This document shows, piece by piece, positions 1-9,275 of a stretch of 64,000 bases of DNA. The stretch is from Streptococcus equinus. Lineage in GTDB: Bacteria; Bacillota; Bacilli; Lactobacillales; Streptococcaceae. Location of the stretch: contig NZ_FNKE01000001.1 of assembly GCF_900101445.1 (NCBI RefSeq), positions 1,054,001 through 1,118,000 on the forward strand, read 5' to 3'. The translations under genes and the position numbers were made by a program. The notes beneath the pieces are model-generated. The model ran no database searches. It saw nothing but the letters and a program-made list of their open reading frames with translations, and was not told the DNA's origin. The first letter of the stretch is position 1; every line of letters begins with the position of its first letter.

Positions 1-466
1 TTTCAGCGTAGTGTTCAGGATTTTTCTTGTAAAAACCTTGGTGATAATCTTCTGCCACATAAAATGGTTGGACGGGTTCAATAGCTGTGACAATCGGATC
101 TTTAAATCGACCTGAGGCTTGCAATGCTGCTTTTGAAGCTTCAGCAATTTCTTTTTGACGGTCATCACTGTAAAAAATAACAGGGCGATAATTGTCACCA
201 CGATCTTCAAATTGCCCAAAAGCATCGGTTGGATCAGTCTGTGCCCAATAAATCTCTACCAAATCACCATAAGAGATTTTTTCTTCATCAAAAATAATCT
301 CAACCGCTTCAGTATGTCCAGTCTCATGAGCCTTAACTTGCTCATAAGTCGGATTTTCCACATGCCCACCAGTATATCCAGAACGAACTGATAAAATACC
401 ATCTTGTTCTTCAAATGGTTGCACCATGCACCAGAAACAACCACCCGCAAAAATCGCACGTTCCAT
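1..466 (-). CDS. msrA: Peptide methionine sulfoxide reductase MsrA (partial, 3' end off window)
   Basis: Reduces methionine-S-sulfoxide in oxidised proteins in the cytoplasm. The visible part is the first ~155 residues. It opens with the MsrA active-site motif GGCFWC (catalytic Cys10), followed by GYTGG and the DPTD segment expected of the family. The ATG at 466 has a GGAGG site 7 bases upstream, which decides the start. The gene runs off the left edge, so a fused C-terminal MsrB domain, seen in some streptococci, cannot be excluded. A TGCTATAAT extended -10 at about 496-504 lies directly behind a hairpin terminator, so it is transcribed separately from cvfB. Confidence 0.95.
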   Translation of the reverse strand, partial: MERAIFAGGCFWCMVQPFEEQDGILSVRSGYTGGHVENPTYEQVKAHETGHTEAVEIIFDEEKISYGDLVEIYWAQTDPTDAFGQFEDRGDNYRPVIFYSDDRQKEIAEASKAALQASGRFKDPIVTAIEPVQPFYVAEDYHQGFYKKNPEHYAE

Positions 467-495
467 TCTATAACCTCCAAAAATCTAGTGAGTCT

Positions 496-504
496 ATTAT
501 AGCA
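496..504 (-). promoter_or_regulatory. msrA promoter, extended -10
   Basis: TGCTATAAT on the minus strand, about 30 bases before the msrA ATG. It abuts the T-run of the hairpin at 504-531, so terminator and promoter are packed back to back. No convincing -35 is visible. Confidence 0.6.
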
Positions 505-540
505 AAAAAAATGTCCAGTGGACATTTTTTTCACGAGCTC
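504..540. terminator. Solo copy of the GTCCANTGGAC hairpin with CACGAGC tail
   Basis: Perfect hairpin centred on TGTCCAGTGGACA, flanked by A-runs and T-runs so it could terminate in either direction. It is followed on the plus strand by TTTTTTTCACGAGC. The hairpin plus this tail matches the repeated unit of the 49-bp tandem arrays at 24.3 and 52.3 kb. It separates cvfB from msrA. Confidence 0.75.
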
Positions 541-580
541 AAAAACTAAAATACAACTTCAATTTTTACTTTAAAAACAA

Positions 581-621
581 AAAAGACCACAGCTTTGCTT
601 GAGGCATCACTGTAATCTTTT
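581..621 (-). terminator. Probable cvfB terminator
   Basis: On the minus strand an imperfect hairpin (AAAGA..ACAG pairing with CTGT..TCTTT) ends in TTTTTTG just after the cvfB stop codon. The stem has an internal mismatch. Confidence 0.5.
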
Positions 622-626
622 CATGT

Positions 627-1493
627 TTAATCCTCGTTTTCGATTAATTCTGTACCGAATTGGTCTTGTTTCACTTTACGTGCTTTCATCAAGCCACCAA
701 GTGCTTTTTTAAATTGACCTTTAGAAATACCAAATGTTGCTTTGATATCTGCTGGAGATGATTTATCATTTAATGTCATAAAGCCACCATTTGATTGCAA
801 ATAAGTCAAAATCATTTGTGAATCATTTTCAAGCATTTCAAATGAACGTGGTTTTAATGACAAGTTAAGAGTACGATCAACTTCGCGGAAACCAATAACA
901 CGTGCAGTTACTTCTTCACCAAGGCGTGGTTCTGCGTAACGTTCACTTGGGTGAATAAAACCAAGCATGTTATTATCTGGCAAATAAACAAATGTTCCAG
1001 ATAATTTCAAACGGTAAACAATGGCACGCAATTTTTCATTTTGCATGTTATTGTAAGCTGGTCCAGCCATTTTTTGGAAAACTTCAGGTTGCGCTGGAAT
1101 TGCCCAGATACGGTCTTTTTTATCCACGTCAAGGTGAACATAAAGTTTATCACCTTTTTTAGGCCAAAGTTCTTTCATATCAGGCAAGACATCAAGTGAC
1201 ACAACAAATTGTTTGTCAGCAAGACCTGTATCCAAAAAGACACCCAAATCGCGGCGAACTTCTGTGACAACACCCCAACCGTAGCTAGTACGAGTTGTAG
1301 CAACTTCTGCTGTTGTCATACGAGCTTTTTGGTGCATATCAGTGTAGACAAATCCTTTGACCATATCACCAATCTTATGTTCACCTTCAGCCTTGTCTAA
1401 CATAAAAGTCACGCCATCTTTTTGTACAAAATACGCTTTCGCATTTTCGTCAATCACAAGTCCTGTGATGACAGTGGCAAGTAAATTATTCAT
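627..1493 (-). CDS. cvfB: CvfB/YitL-type S1-domain RNA-binding protein
   Basis: Cytoplasmic RNA-binding protein of the CvfB (conserved virulence factor B) family. The 288-residue length is right for the family. Residues ~1-215 hold three consecutive S1-like OB folds, for example a strand pattern around GVFLDTG and one around GFIHPSE. Residues ~225-285 form a winged-helix-like end with the FGISKGQFKKALGGL segment. In staphylococci the family affects virulence gene expression; the molecular target is not defined here. ATG with an AAGGAAG site upstream. It lies 58 bp after frr on the same strand, with a weak hairpin between them. Confidence 0.88.
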   Translation of the reverse strand: MNNLLATVITGLVIDENAKAYFVQKDGVTFMLDKAEGEHKIGDMVKGFVYTDMHQKARMTTAEVATTRTSYGWGVVTEVRRDLGVFLDTGLADKQFVVSLDVLPDMKELWPKKGDKLYVHLDVDKKDRIWAIPAQPEVFQKMAGPAYNNMQNEKLRAIVYRLKLSGTFVYLPDNNMLGFIHPSERYAEPRLGEEVTARVIGFREVDRTLNLSLKPRSFEMLENDSQMILTYLQSNGGFMTLNDKSSPADIKATFGISKGQFKKALGGLMKARKVKQDQFGTELIENED

Positions 1494-1511
1494 TTATTCT
1501 TCCTTTATAAA

Positions 1512-1536
1512 AGGGAGTGGAAAGTCCACCCCCTAA
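1512..1536 (-). terminator. Weak hairpin between frr and cvfB
   Basis: On the minus strand GGGGTGGA pairs with TCCACTCC around a short loop, followed by CTTTTAT and then the cvfB ribosome site. It may partly terminate frr transcripts or act as a spacer structure. The T-run is short. Confidence 0.35.
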
Positions 1537-1551
1537 CCTTTTTCTTATTAA

Positions 1552-2109
1552 TTAGACTTCAAGCAATTCTTTTTCTTTGTTTGCTGTCATAGTATCGATA
1601 TGTTTAACAGCTTCATCAGTTGCTTTTTGAATGTCTTTTTCAAGAACTTTCAATTCGTCTTCAGTGATTTCTTTAGCTTTTTCTTGTTTTTTAGCTTCGT
1701 CCATAGCATCACGACGGATGTTACGGATAGCAACTTTAGCATTTTCACCGACTTTTTTAACGTCTTTAGCAAGTGCTTTACGAGTTTCTTCTGTAAGGGC
1801 AGGAATAACCAAGCGGATTACTGAACCGTCGTTAGCAGGGTTGATACCAAGGTCTGAAGCGTTGATGGCGTGTTCGATATCTTTCAATGATGATTTATCA
1901 AATGGAGAGATCAAAAGAACACGTGCTTCTGGAACTGTGATAGAAGCCAATTGGTTAAGTGGTGTCATTGCACCATAGTATTCAACTTGGATACGGTCCA
2001 AAAGAGATGCATTTGCACGACCAGCACGAATTGAAGCAAATTCGCGTGCTAATGAGCTGTGTGATTGTTCAAAGCGTTCTTTAGCTTTTTCGATAATAGC
2101 ATTAGCCAT
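1552..2109 (-). CDS. frr: Ribosome recycling factor
   Basis: Splits post-termination 70S ribosomes together with EF-G. The 185-residue length is typical. The N-terminal helix, the [11 protein letters not shown] motif near residues 30-40 and the C-terminal helix rich in charged residues match the family throughout. The ATG at 2109 follows a GAGGAC site. It is 52 bp downstream of pyrH on the same strand, the conserved pyrH-frr pairing of Firmicutes. Confidence 0.97.
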   Translation of the reverse strand: MANAIIEKAKERFEQSHSSLAREFASIRAGRANASLLDRIQVEYYGAMTPLNQLASITVPEARVLLISPFDKSSLKDIEHAINASDLGINPANDGSVIRLVIPALTEETRKALAKDVKKVGENAKVAIRNIRRDAMDEAKKQEKAKEITEDELKVLEKDIQKATDEAVKHIDTMTANKEKELLEV

Positions 2110-2161
2110 AAATAGTATTAGTCCTCATTTCTTGTTTTTTGGGAAATAGCAGAGCTGACAA

Positions 2162-2899
2162 TTATTTGTCGTGGTGTTCAGCTTTATTTGAAACGGTTGT
2201 ACCGATAGCTTCACCAAAGACAACACGTTTAATATTACCAGCTTGGTTCATGTTAAAGACAACCAAGTCAATATCGTTGTCCATTGAAAGTGTTGATGCA
2301 GTTGCGTCCATGATTTTAAGACCACGTTTAATCACTTCACCGTGTGTCAATTCATCAAATTTGACAGCATTAGCATCTTTCTTAGGATCGGCGTTGTAAA
2401 CACCATCAACACCATTTTTAGCCATCAAGATAGCTTCAGCGTCGATTTCAGCGGCACGAAGAGCAGCTGTTGTATCAGTTGAGAAGTAAGGTGAGCCGAT
2501 ACCAGCAGCAAAAATCACGATGCGATTTTTTTCAAGGTGACGAAGCGCACGACCACGGATGTATGGTTCAGCAACGTTTTGCATTGGGATTGATGTTTGA
2601 ACACGAGTATCAACACCATTTTGTTGAAGGCTATCAGCCATAACAAGAGCGTTCATAACTGTTCCAAGCATACCTGTGTAGTCAGCTTGAACACGGTCCA
2701 TACCAGCTGCGGCAGCTGGTTCACCACGCCAAAGGTTTCCACCACCAATAACCAAAGCAATTTCTACACCTGAACTATGTACTTCAGCAATTTCTTTTGC
2801 GATAGTTTTAACAGTTTCAATGTCGATTCCGACACCTTTTTCACCAGCTAACGCTTCACCAGATAATTTAATTAAAATACGTTTATACTTAGGTTCCAC
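2162..2899 (-). CDS. pyrH: UMP kinase
   Basis: Phosphorylates UMP to UDP with ATP in pyrimidine nucleotide synthesis. It is a hexameric bacterial kinase of the amino-acid-kinase fold, with IKLSGEAL at the N-terminus and the GGGN loop near residue 53. The start is a GTG at 2899 with an AGGAG site upstream; no in-frame ATG lies nearby. The length of 245 residues fits the family. pyrH and frr form a likely two-gene operon. The stretch 2900-3061 before it holds an AT-rich promoter region and no gene. Confidence 0.97.
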   Translation of the reverse strand: MEPKYKRILIKLSGEALAGEKGVGIDIETVKTIAKEIAEVHSSGVEIALVIGGGNLWRGEPAAAAGMDRVQADYTGMLGTVMNALVMADSLQQNGVDTRVQTSIPMQNVAEPYIRGRALRHLEKNRIVIFAAGIGSPYFSTDTTAALRAAEIDAEAILMAKNGVDGVYNADPKKDANAVKFDELTHGEVIKRGLKIMDATASTLSMDNDIDLVVFNMNQAGNIKRVVFGEAIGTTVSNKAEHHDK

Positions 2900-3061
2900 T
2901 TCAAGTTACTCCTTTTTTTATCTTTATTATTTTAACATAATTTGCCTATTTTACCTAGCAAAATTCGTTGAATTTTGAAAGATTAAAAACAGATCAACTA
3001 TGTGATTCAAACAGATAAATCATTTCCCTTTTCATTTCATTAGAGAGATCACACAGCCCAT

Positions 3062-3089
3062 AAAAAAATCCGTTTCAAAGAAACGGATT
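3062..3089 (-). terminator. rplA terminator
   Basis: Perfect 10-bp stem AATCCGTTTC / GAAACGGATT with a 3-base loop, followed on the minus strand by a run of T, about 18 bp after the rplA stop. Confidence 0.85.
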
Positions 3090-3106
3090 CTTCATTAATG
3101 TATCAA

Positions 3107-3796
3107 TTAGAATGAGCTTGGATCTACTTTGATACCTACACCTTGTGTAGTAGTGATTGACAAGTTAGTCATGTAAGTACCTTTAGCAGTAGCTGGTTTA
3201 GATTTAACCATAACTTCGTGGATAGCTTTGAAGTTTTCAACCAATTTGTCTGCGTCGAATGATACTTTACCGATGATAGCTTGTACGTTACCTGCTTTGT
3301 CAGCACGGTAAGTGATTTTACCACCTTTAGATTCTTCAACTGCTTTAGCAACGTCCATAGTTACTGTACCAGTTTTAGGGTTTGGCATAAGGTTACGAGG
3401 TCCAAGGACACGTCCAAGACGTCCAACGATAGCCATCATGTCTGGTGTAGCGATAACTACGTCAAAGTCAAGCCAACCGTCGTTGATTTTAGCAACAAGA
3501 TCGTCTTCACCAACGAAGTCTGCACCAGCAGCTTTAGCTTCTTCAGCTTTAGCACCACGTGCAAATACAAGAACACGTTGTGTTTTACCAGTACCGTTTG
3601 GCAATACCATTGCACCACGGATTTGTTGGTCTGCTTTACGAACGTCAATGTTAAGTTTGTATGCAACTTCTACAGATGCATCAAATTTTGCGAAGTTTGT
3701 TTCTTTTGCAAGAGCTACAGCTTCTTCTACGCTGTAAGCTTTAGTGCTGTCGATTTTTTCAAGTGCAGCACGCATTTGTTTGCTTTTTTTAGCCAT
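3107..3796 (-). CDS. rplA: 50S ribosomal protein L1
   Basis: Binds the L1 stalk of 23S rRNA and helps E-site tRNA release; in bacteria it also represses its own operon by binding the mRNA. The 229-residue sequence is typical of L1, including [16 protein letters not shown] at ~125-140 and the C-terminal [10 protein letters not shown]. Preceded by an AAGGAG site. It lies 155 bp after rplK on the same strand. That spacer contains a structured element with GTGGGAG, described separately as a possible L1 target. Confidence 0.98.
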   Translation of the reverse strand: MAKKSKQMRAALEKIDSTKAYSVEEAVALAKETNFAKFDASVEVAYKLNIDVRKADQQIRGAMVLPNGTGKTQRVLVFARGAKAEEAKAAGADFVGEDDLVAKINDGWLDFDVVIATPDMMAIVGRLGRVLGPRNLMPNPKTGTVTMDVAKAVEESKGGKITYRADKAGNVQAIIGKVSFDADKLVENFKAIHEVMVKSKPATAKGTYMTNLSITTTQGVGIKVDPSSF

Positions 3797-3840
3797 TTAA
3801 AATTCTCCTTGTAATGTGGTCATATCGATTTGATTTAAAA

Positions 3841-3883
3841 TCTCCCACGTCACTCATCAAATTACGATGAAGTCTTGCGGGTC
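3841..3883 (-). promoter_or_regulatory. Candidate L1 autoregulatory site in the rplK-rplA spacer
   Basis: On the minus strand CCCGC (outer arm) pairs with GTGGG, and TCATC pairs with GATGA inside it, giving two helices joined by an internal loop. The 3' side reads GATGAGTGACGTGGGAG. The GTGGGAG core resembles the L1-binding site of 23S rRNA (GGUGGGAG). The same GATGAGT..GTGGGAG pair occurs in the rplK leader, which strengthens the call. Function is inferred. Confidence 0.5.
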
Positions 3884-3951
3884 TAGCGTGAATTAATCTC
3901 AACGGTACAGTGTGTTTACCTCAATTAATCCACTAATTGGGTTGCTATTGA

Positions 3952-4377
3952 TTAGTCAACAACAGTGAATCCCATAGAACGAGCAGTACCTTCAATCATA
4001 CGCATTGCAGATTCAACATTTGCAGCGTTTAAGTCTGGCATTTTAGTTTCAGCAATTTCTTGTACTTGTGCACGAGTAACTGTTGCAACTTTAGTTGTGT
4101 TAGGTGTTCCTGAACCTTTTTCAACACCTGCAGCTTTTTTCAAAAGAACTGAAGCTGGTGGTGTTTTAGTTACGAAATCAAATGATTTGTCTTCATATAC
4201 TGAGATAACAACTGGGATGATCATACCAGCTTGATCAGCTGTACGAGCGTTGAATTCTTTAGTGAATCCCATGATGTTGATACCTGCTTGACCAAGAGCT
4301 GGTCCAACCGGTGGAGCTGGTGTAGCTTTACCAGCAGGAATTTGAAGTTTAACAACTTTTTCGACTTTTTTAGCCAT
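3952..4377 (-). CDS. rplK: 50S ribosomal protein L11
   Basis: Ribosomal GTPase-centre protein and the thiostrepton target. The 141-residue length and sequence are standard: proline-rich [20 protein letters not shown] at the N-terminus and an rRNA-binding C-terminal domain with KMPDLNA and GTARSMGF. The ATG at 4377 follows an AGGAGG site. First gene of the rplK-rplA operon, with its own promoter at 4458-4485 and a roughly 75-base leader carrying a candidate L1 site. Confidence 0.98.
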   Translation of the reverse strand: MAKKVEKVVKLQIPAGKATPAPPVGPALGQAGINIMGFTKEFNARTADQAGMIIPVVISVYEDKSFDFVTKTPPASVLLKKAAGVEKGSGTPNTTKVATVTRAQVQEIAETKMPDLNAANVESAMRMIEGTARSMGFTVVD

Positions 4378-4424
4378 TTATAAAATCCTCCTGTTGTGGT
4401 TTTGGCGGTAATTAAGATTTTTAC

Positions 4425-4456
4425 CTCCCACAGATATGCTCAATAGCATACTCATC
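4425..4456 (-). promoter_or_regulatory. Candidate L1 autoregulatory site in the rplK leader
   Basis: The minus strand reads GATGAGTATGC, a short loop, then GCATATCTGTGGGAG. TATGC and GCATA pair to form a hairpin between GATGAG and GTGGGAG. The leader begins just upstream, so this would be the first structure in the mRNA. It shares both conserved boxes with the element in the rplK-rplA spacer. Confidence 0.5.
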
Positions 4457-4457
4457 A

Positions 4458-4485
4458 ATTATACATTAATTTAGAGAAAAAGCAA
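4458..4485 (-). promoter_or_regulatory. rplK-rplA promoter
   Basis: -35 TTGCTT (4480-4485), 16-base spacer, -10 TATAAT preceded by TG (4458-4463) on the minus strand. Confidence 0.65.
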
Positions 4486-4643
4486 GGAATTTGCATCAAA
4501 TATTTCCTAAAAAATGCTTGATTTGACAAGTTTTAGCTTAGTTTTTAAAAGCAAGCACTTTCAACTTTTTTAATTCGGCTAAATTTCCTTTACTAGCTTG
4601 ATAAAAATTTTAAAAGTATTTTTCAAGAAAAATCTTCTAATCA

Positions 4644-4679
4644 TTTACTTCTTCAAACTTTCAGTATAAAATATAAGAC
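4644..4679 (+). promoter_or_regulatory. DUF3397 gene promoter, predicted leaderless
   Basis: -35-like TTTACT (4644-4649), 17-base spacer, -10 TAAAAT (4667-4672), then 7 bases to the ATG at 4680. No Shine-Dalgarno sequence fits in between. The rest of 4486-4643 is AT-rich with no gene visible. Confidence 0.45.
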
Positions 4680-5033
4680 ATGATGATGTACAAATTATTT
4701 TCCTTTTCTTTTATCTTTTTAACACCTATTTTTTCTTATATTCTTGTTAATTTTTTCAATTTAAAACGTTTTGGAATTCTCTTTACTGACCTTGCTTTTC
4801 CACTTTTTGCTTTCGAGATTGCTCTGGTTGTTAGTAAATTTTTAGATAGCAGTGTTTTCTTTTATTACTTAATCTGCTTATCTTTACTGGCGCTTACCTT
4901 AACAGCATTTTTCTTAAAGAAAAACCATTCATTTTCTTACCGTCGCTTTGGTAAATTTTTCTGGCGTTCAGGTTTTATCGTCACTTTTATTTTTTACATT
5001 ATTGTTTTAATTTTAGTTTTTACACTTGCATAA
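4680..5033 (+). CDS. DUF3397 family membrane protein
   Basis: Small integral membrane protein of 117 residues with four predicted transmembrane helices (~5-25, 33-53, 58-78, 95-116) and one basic cytoplasmic loop (KKNHSFSYRRFGKFFWR). It resembles the DUF3397 family of lactobacilli and streptococci; no function is known. The start is ambiguous among three consecutive ATG codons. I take the first because the -10 element is 7 bases away and no ribosome site supports a later one. Convergent with ftsK, sharing a terminator. Confidence 0.75.
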   Translation: MMMYKLFSFSFIFLTPIFSYILVNFFNLKRFGILFTDLAFPLFAFEIALVVSKFLDSSVFFYYLICLSLLALTLTAFFLKKNHSFSYRRFGKFFWRSGFIVTFIFYIIVLILVFTLA

Positions 5034-5034
5034 C

Positions 5035-5066
5035 AAAAACGTTAACCTTCTGGCTAACGTTTTTTT
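5035..5066. terminator. Bidirectional terminator between DUF3397 gene and ftsK
   Basis: AACGTTA..TAACGTT hairpin with an inner CC/GG pair, flanked by A-run and T-run, in the 34-bp gap between convergent genes. Confidence 0.8.
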
Positions 5067-5067
5067 A

Positions 5068-7470
5068 TTATGCTTCTGGAGTTGGTTTGGTCATTAGGAC
5101 TTTACGAGGTTTTGTTCCTTCTGCTGGTCCGATGACTCCTGCTGCTTCTAATTCATCCATCAAGCGAGTGGCACGGTTAAATCCGACTGACAAACGACGT
5201 TGTAGCATTGAAGCACTTGCTTTTTGAGTTTCAAGAACCAAGGCTTTAGCATCTTCAAAGAGTGGGTCTCCTTCTTGTGAGCCACCACCACCTGATTTCA
5301 AATCTGATTCAGAAACTTCTCCTGGGTCAAAGCTATCATCATAATCAGCTTCCGCTTGATTTTTAATAAAGCCAACAATGCGTTCGACATCATCGTCTGA
5401 AATAAATGAACCTTGCAAACGAACAGGGTGATTTTCGTCGATTGGTTTAAAGAGCATATCACCACGTCCGAGAAGTTTTTCAGCACCATTTTCATCCAAA
5501 ATGGTACGACTATCTGTCCCAGATGATACGGCAAAAGCAACACGTGATGGCACATTTGCCTTAATCAAACCACTGATGACATCAACTGATGGGCGTTGTG
5601 TGGCAAGAATCATATGAATACCAGCCGCACGCGCTTTTTGTCCCAAACGAATAATGGCATCTTCCACTTCTTTGCTGGCAACCATCATCAAGTCAGCCAA
5701 CTCATCCACGATAACCACGATAAGTGGCAATGGAATTTGTTTTTGCTCTGACTGTGCGTTAAATTCTTCAACCTTGGCATTGTAACCAGCAATATTTCGG
5801 ACACCAAAATGACTAAAGAGTTCGTAACGATTTTCCATCTCATCAACCACTTTTTGAAGCGCACGCGCTGCTTTTCGTGGATTTGTCACTACTGGAATCA
5901 ATAGGTGTGGAATATCATTATAAACAGACAACTCAACCATTTTAGGGTCAATCATCATAAACTTGACTTGGTCTGGACGAGCTTTCATCAAAATACTTGC
6001 AATGATACCGTTGACGGCAACAGATTTACCTGAACCTGTAGAACCTGCCACAAGTAAGTGAGGCATACGAGCGAGGTCAAAGGTACGAGCAGTTCCATTA
6101 ACAGCCTTACCAAGTGGAACTTCAAGAAGTTTATTGGGATCTGTGTCTGCTTGTTCCCAAAGTTCACGGAAAGTAACTGTAGCAATCTCTGAGTTTGGTA
6201 CCTCAATACCAACTAATGACTTACCTGGAATCGGTGCTTCAATACGAACGTCTTTTGCTGCGAGCGCCAACGCTAAATCGTCAGCCAAGTTTGAAATGCG
6301 GTTGACACGCACACCAACAGCTGGTTTTACTTCGTATTTTGTAACTGACGGACCGATTTCAGCTCGTTCAACCTTGACATCAATACCAAAACTATTAAAG
6401 GTGTCTTCTAGAACTTTGATATTTCTGCGAACAATGTTTTTTTCTTTTGACTGATTCTTTGGTTTATCAGGTGCAAATAAATCAATGGTTGGAAGCTTGT
6501 AAAGAAGATTTGCCTTAGCCGTGAAATCAACTTCTAATGGTTCCCCATCATCTTCTTGATCAAGCATTTCTTGCTCAGCTGGTGTCACTTCTGGTTCAAG
6601 ATTTTCTTCAGAAGCTGCTTCTTTCAAACCTTCTGGCACATGCTCATAAGCCAAAATTTCAGGTTCAACTGCAGCATTTTCAGCTGGAATATTGTCAAAC
6701 AACGATGCTTCATTGTCATCTGGACCATCTAAAATCTCACCAGTCTCTTGATCAACCGTTAACTGAGCCAAACGTTCTTCTTCAGCTTTTTGAGCTTTTT
6801 CTTGACGTTTTTGCTCGGCAAGCGCACGTTTTTCCTCACGTTTGACAAAGCGTTTTTGCTTTCTGATTTCATGTTTAGCAGACCACTCTTGTGATTTTTC
6901 TTTGAAGAAATCAATGAGATCATAAACTTCCCAAGGACTCATCAAAAAGAGTCCAAGAATAATGAAAAGTCCCCCAATCAAAAATGTGCCAACATTTGAA
7001 AAAAGAAAAGCAACGGGTTTGTATAAAACAGCACCAAGCATACCGCCACCAACAAATTTAGTGACTTTGAACTTGACTAAATCGCTAAAAATCAAGCCAG
7101 CTGTTGTGGAGAAGATTTCCTTGTTGCGAAAAGCTGCCAACGAGAAAAGATAAGCATGCCATTCTAACAAGAGACCAATCATGGTCACCACAAAACCGCC
7201 AATCAGACCAGTCTGCTTATGAAACCACTTAAATCCAAGAAAATAGAGTAGGACTGCAACCATCAACACGTAAGCCAAGCTTCCTACTGCTAGCCTCACA
7301 AGATTGTAAACCGTTATTCCAAAGATTCCCAAACGAGCCATCGCAAAGAAAAAAATAACCGCTGTCACAATTGCTAAAATAAAGCGTTCCAGTGCCTTTT
7401 GTCTTTTTATTTCTGCTTTTGTCGGTCGCCGTGTTTTACGACCTTTTCTTCTACTTTTTGATTTTGCCAT
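5068..7470 (-). CDS. ftsK: DNA translocase FtsK/SpoIIIE
   Basis: Septum-anchored ATP-driven DNA pump that clears chromosome ends before cell division. Of its 800 residues, ~25-180 hold four transmembrane helices. A charged linker spans ~185-320, the RecA-like motor ~330-690 has Walker A GSTGSGKS near 473-480 and Walker B-like [10 protein letters not shown], and the C-terminal winged-helix gamma domain (~735-795) recognises oriented DNA sites. The first ATG at 7470 has no usable Shine-Dalgarno sequence and a TGCTATAAT element ends 6 bases before it, so the mRNA is predicted to be leaderless. Divergent from the slrA-like gene. Confidence 0.96.
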   Translation of the reverse strand: MAKSKSRRKGRKTRRPTKAEIKRQKALERFILAIVTAVIFFFAMARLGIFGITVYNLVRLAVGSLAYVLMVAVLLYFLGFKWFHKQTGLIGGFVVTMIGLLLEWHAYLFSLAAFRNKEIFSTTAGLIFSDLVKFKVTKFVGGGMLGAVLYKPVAFLFSNVGTFLIGGLFIILGLFLMSPWEVYDLIDFFKEKSQEWSAKHEIRKQKRFVKREEKRALAEQKRQEKAQKAEEERLAQLTVDQETGEILDGPDDNEASLFDNIPAENAAVEPEILAYEHVPEGLKEAASEENLEPEVTPAEQEMLDQEDDGEPLEVDFTAKANLLYKLPTIDLFAPDKPKNQSKEKNIVRRNIKVLEDTFNSFGIDVKVERAEIGPSVTKYEVKPAVGVRVNRISNLADDLALALAAKDVRIEAPIPGKSLVGIEVPNSEIATVTFRELWEQADTDPNKLLEVPLGKAVNGTARTFDLARMPHLLVAGSTGSGKSVAVNGIIASILMKARPDQVKFMMIDPKMVELSVYNDIPHLLIPVVTNPRKAARALQKVVDEMENRYELFSHFGVRNIAGYNAKVEEFNAQSEQKQIPLPLIVVIVDELADLMMVASKEVEDAIIRLGQKARAAGIHMILATQRPSVDVISGLIKANVPSRVAFAVSSGTDSRTILDENGAEKLLGRGDMLFKPIDENHPVRLQGSFISDDDVERIVGFIKNQAEADYDDSFDPGEVSESDLKSGGGGSQEGDPLFEDAKALVLETQKASASMLQRRLSVGFNRATRLMDELEAAGVIGPAEGTKPRKVLMTKPTPEA

Positions 7471-7485
7471 ACCCTTATTATAGCA
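7471..7485 (-). promoter_or_regulatory. ftsK extended -10 promoter, predicted leaderless
   Basis: TGCTATAAT (-10 at 7477-7482) then AAGGGT and the ATG at 7470. The G-rich stretch touches the start codon, too close to serve as a ribosome site. No good -35; the TG extension would compensate. Confidence 0.55.
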
Positions 7486-7619
7486 TTTTTTAAGCTTTTA
7501 GGTTATTAGCGTAGATTTATGATAAAATGAAATAGCTAAATAACTTCAATAAATTTACTGACACTTTGTCACCATAAGGATTTACTGATATGACAACTAT
7601 TTGTCAATGAGGAGGTAAC

Positions 7620-8444
7620 ATGAAAAAACTATTGTCACTTGGTTTAACAATCGCCTGCTTGGCTACTTTATCTGGTTGTGAAAACATGACCCGAGCTATT
7701 CGTGGAAATGATTATGTCGATGCTAAGACAGCAGCAAGTTCTTCTGCCGCACAAGCCAGTGCCAGCGCATCATCATCAAAAGCATACCAAAAAGAGATCA
7801 AAAAAGCTCTTCAGGCAGATGCGTCTGCTTTTCCTCAATTATCAACAGATGTTGCTCAAAATGAAGCTGAAGTCATCATGCATACCTCTAAAGGTGACAT
7901 TACTATTAAACTCTTTCCAAAATACGCACCACTTGCTGTGGAAAATTTCCTAACTCATGCTAAGAAAGGTTACTACGATGGGCTTCTATTTCACCGCGTG
8001 ATTTCTGATTTTATGATTCAGTCTGGTGACCCTAAAGGAAATGGCACAGGAGGAGAGTCTATCTGGAAAGGTAAAGACAAGAAAATCGATTCTGGTAATG
8101 GTTTTGCTAACGAAATCTCACCTTACCTCTATAACATCCGCGGTGCACTAGCCATGGCAAATGCTGGCGCTGATACCAATGGTAGTCAATTTTTCATTAA
8201 CCAAAATCCAGCTGACCAATCTAGTCAGCTCTCAAGCGACAGCTATCCAAAAGCAATCATTGACGCTTATACCAAAGGTGGTAACCCAAGCCTAGATAAA
8301 AACTATACTGTATTTGGACAAGTTATCGATGGTATGGATGTTGTTGATGCTATCTCTAAAGTAGATACTGATAGCAACGACAAACCAACTAGCGATATTA
8401 CCATTACTAAGATTGACATTGTCAAAGATTACAACTTTAAATAA
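7620..8444 (+). CDS. slrA: Cyclophilin-type peptidyl-prolyl isomerase lipoprotein (SlrA-like)
   Basis: Extracytoplasmic prolyl isomerase anchored in the membrane by lipid. A signal peptide ends in the lipobox LSGC (Cys20). A serine/alanine-rich linker (~38-60) follows, then a cyclophilin domain (~80-272) with the FHRVISDFMIQSGDP motif that carries the catalytic arginine. The length of 274 residues matches the streptococcal lipoprotein rotamase SlrA, which affects colonisation in pneumococcus. Strong GAGGAGG site before the ATG. Single gene with its own terminator, divergent from ftsK. Confidence 0.9.
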   Translation: MKKLLSLGLTIACLATLSGCENMTRAIRGNDYVDAKTAASSSAAQASASASSSKAYQKEIKKALQADASAFPQLSTDVAQNEAEVIMHTSKGDITIKLFPKYAPLAVENFLTHAKKGYYDGLLFHRVISDFMIQSGDPKGNGTGGESIWKGKDKKIDSGNGFANEISPYLYNIRGALAMANAGADTNGSQFFINQNPADQSSQLSSDSYPKAIIDAYTKGGNPSLDKNYTVFGQVIDGMDVVDAISKVDTDSNDKPTSDITITKIDIVKDYNFK

Positions 8445-8449
8445 TCCCT

Positions 8450-8484
8450 AAAAATCAAGCTAGGACTTCCTGCCTTGATTTTTT
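8450..8484 (+). terminator. slrA terminator
   Basis: AAAATCAAG / CTTGATTTT stem with a GGACTTCC inner part, followed by a T-run right after the stop codon. Confidence 0.85.
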
Positions 8485-8577
8485 GCTTGTTTTCCTAAAA
8501 TAATCCTATAATAACAAGCTTTCCACCTCACGGCTAAAAGATTTTTGCTATAATAGAAGAACAGAAAGCGAGATAAG

Positions 8578-9228
8578 ATGACACCAAATAAAGAAGATTA
8601 TCTAAAATGTATCCATGAACTAGGAGAAACTAAAACTAAGATAACCAATAAACGAATTGCTGCCTTAATGCAAGTCTCTGCACCAGCTGTAACCGAAATG
8701 GTCAAAAAAATGATTGCTGAAGGGCTCATCGTAAAAGACAAAGAGGTTGGCTACTACCTGACTAGAAAAGGTTTATTATTAGTCTCACAACTTTATCGAA
8801 AACACCGCCTCATCGAGGTCTTTTTGGCTAACCACCTTCATTACAATGCTGATGAAATCCACCAAGAAGCTGAGGTGCTTGAACACACAGTCTCTACAAT
8901 CTTCATTGACCGCCTTGAAGAAAAACTCAATTATCCTGAATTTTGCCCTCACGGTGGGACAATTCCTAAAAAAGGCGAGCTCTTGATTGAAGTTCACAAC
9001 CAAACACTCAGCCAGATTGAAGAACTTGGCACTTACCAAATCAGCCGTACTCACGATGAAGCACATTTGTTAAACTACCTTGAAGAACACGGCTTAGCAA
9101 TTAACGATACTGTTGAATTGGTTAAAGTTGATGACTATGCTAAGACACATACTCTTGCCTATCAATCACGCCAACTCGTGATTCCTGAACGAATCGCTGA
9201 ACAAATTTATGTTCAAAAGGTTGACTAA
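8578..9228 (+). CDS. DtxR-family metal-dependent transcriptional regulator (SloR/MtsR/PsaR type)
   Basis: Manganese/iron-responsive repressor. Residues 1-65 form the winged helix-turn-helix (RIAALMQVSAPAVTEMVKKM as recognition region). Residues ~70-140 form the dimerisation and metal-binding domain with CPHGGTIP, the family's metal-ligand motif. Residues ~145-216 form an FeoA/SH3-like domain. The 216-residue length is that of SloR, ScaR, PsaR and MtsR. Such proteins typically repress manganese ABC transporters; none is in this window. A TGCTATAAT extended -10 lies about 20 bases before the ATG, and the ribosome site is weak. Confidence 0.92.
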   Translation: MTPNKEDYLKCIHELGETKTKITNKRIAALMQVSAPAVTEMVKKMIAEGLIVKDKEVGYYLTRKGLLLVSQLYRKHRLIEVFLANHLHYNADEIHQEAEVLEHTVSTIFIDRLEEKLNYPEFCPHGGTIPKKGELLIEVHNQTLSQIEELGTYQISRTHDEAHLLNYLEEHGLAINDTVELVKVDDYAKTHTLAYQSRQLVIPERIAEQIYVQKVD

Positions 9229-9239
9229 GATTTCATATT

Positions 9240-9271
9240 AAAAGCCTGAGGCACTTGCCTCAGGCTTTTTC
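9240..9271. terminator. Bidirectional terminator between dtxR-like gene and mtnN
   Basis: AAAGCCTGAGGCA / TGCCTCAGGCTTT perfect hairpin with T-runs on both strands, between convergent genes. Confidence 0.9.
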
Positions 9272-9275
9272 TGAC

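Noticed and set aside
3281-3814. Open frame of 177 codons opposite rplA
   Set aside because: Antisense to a highly conserved ribosomal protein gene; rich in Cys, Phe and Ser as expected of a reverse-strand shadow.
6537-6845. Open frame of 102 codons on the plus strand inside ftsK
   Set aside because: It lies antisense to the charged linker of ftsK, has no ribosome site and shows low-complexity H/L/Q composition. Shadow frame.
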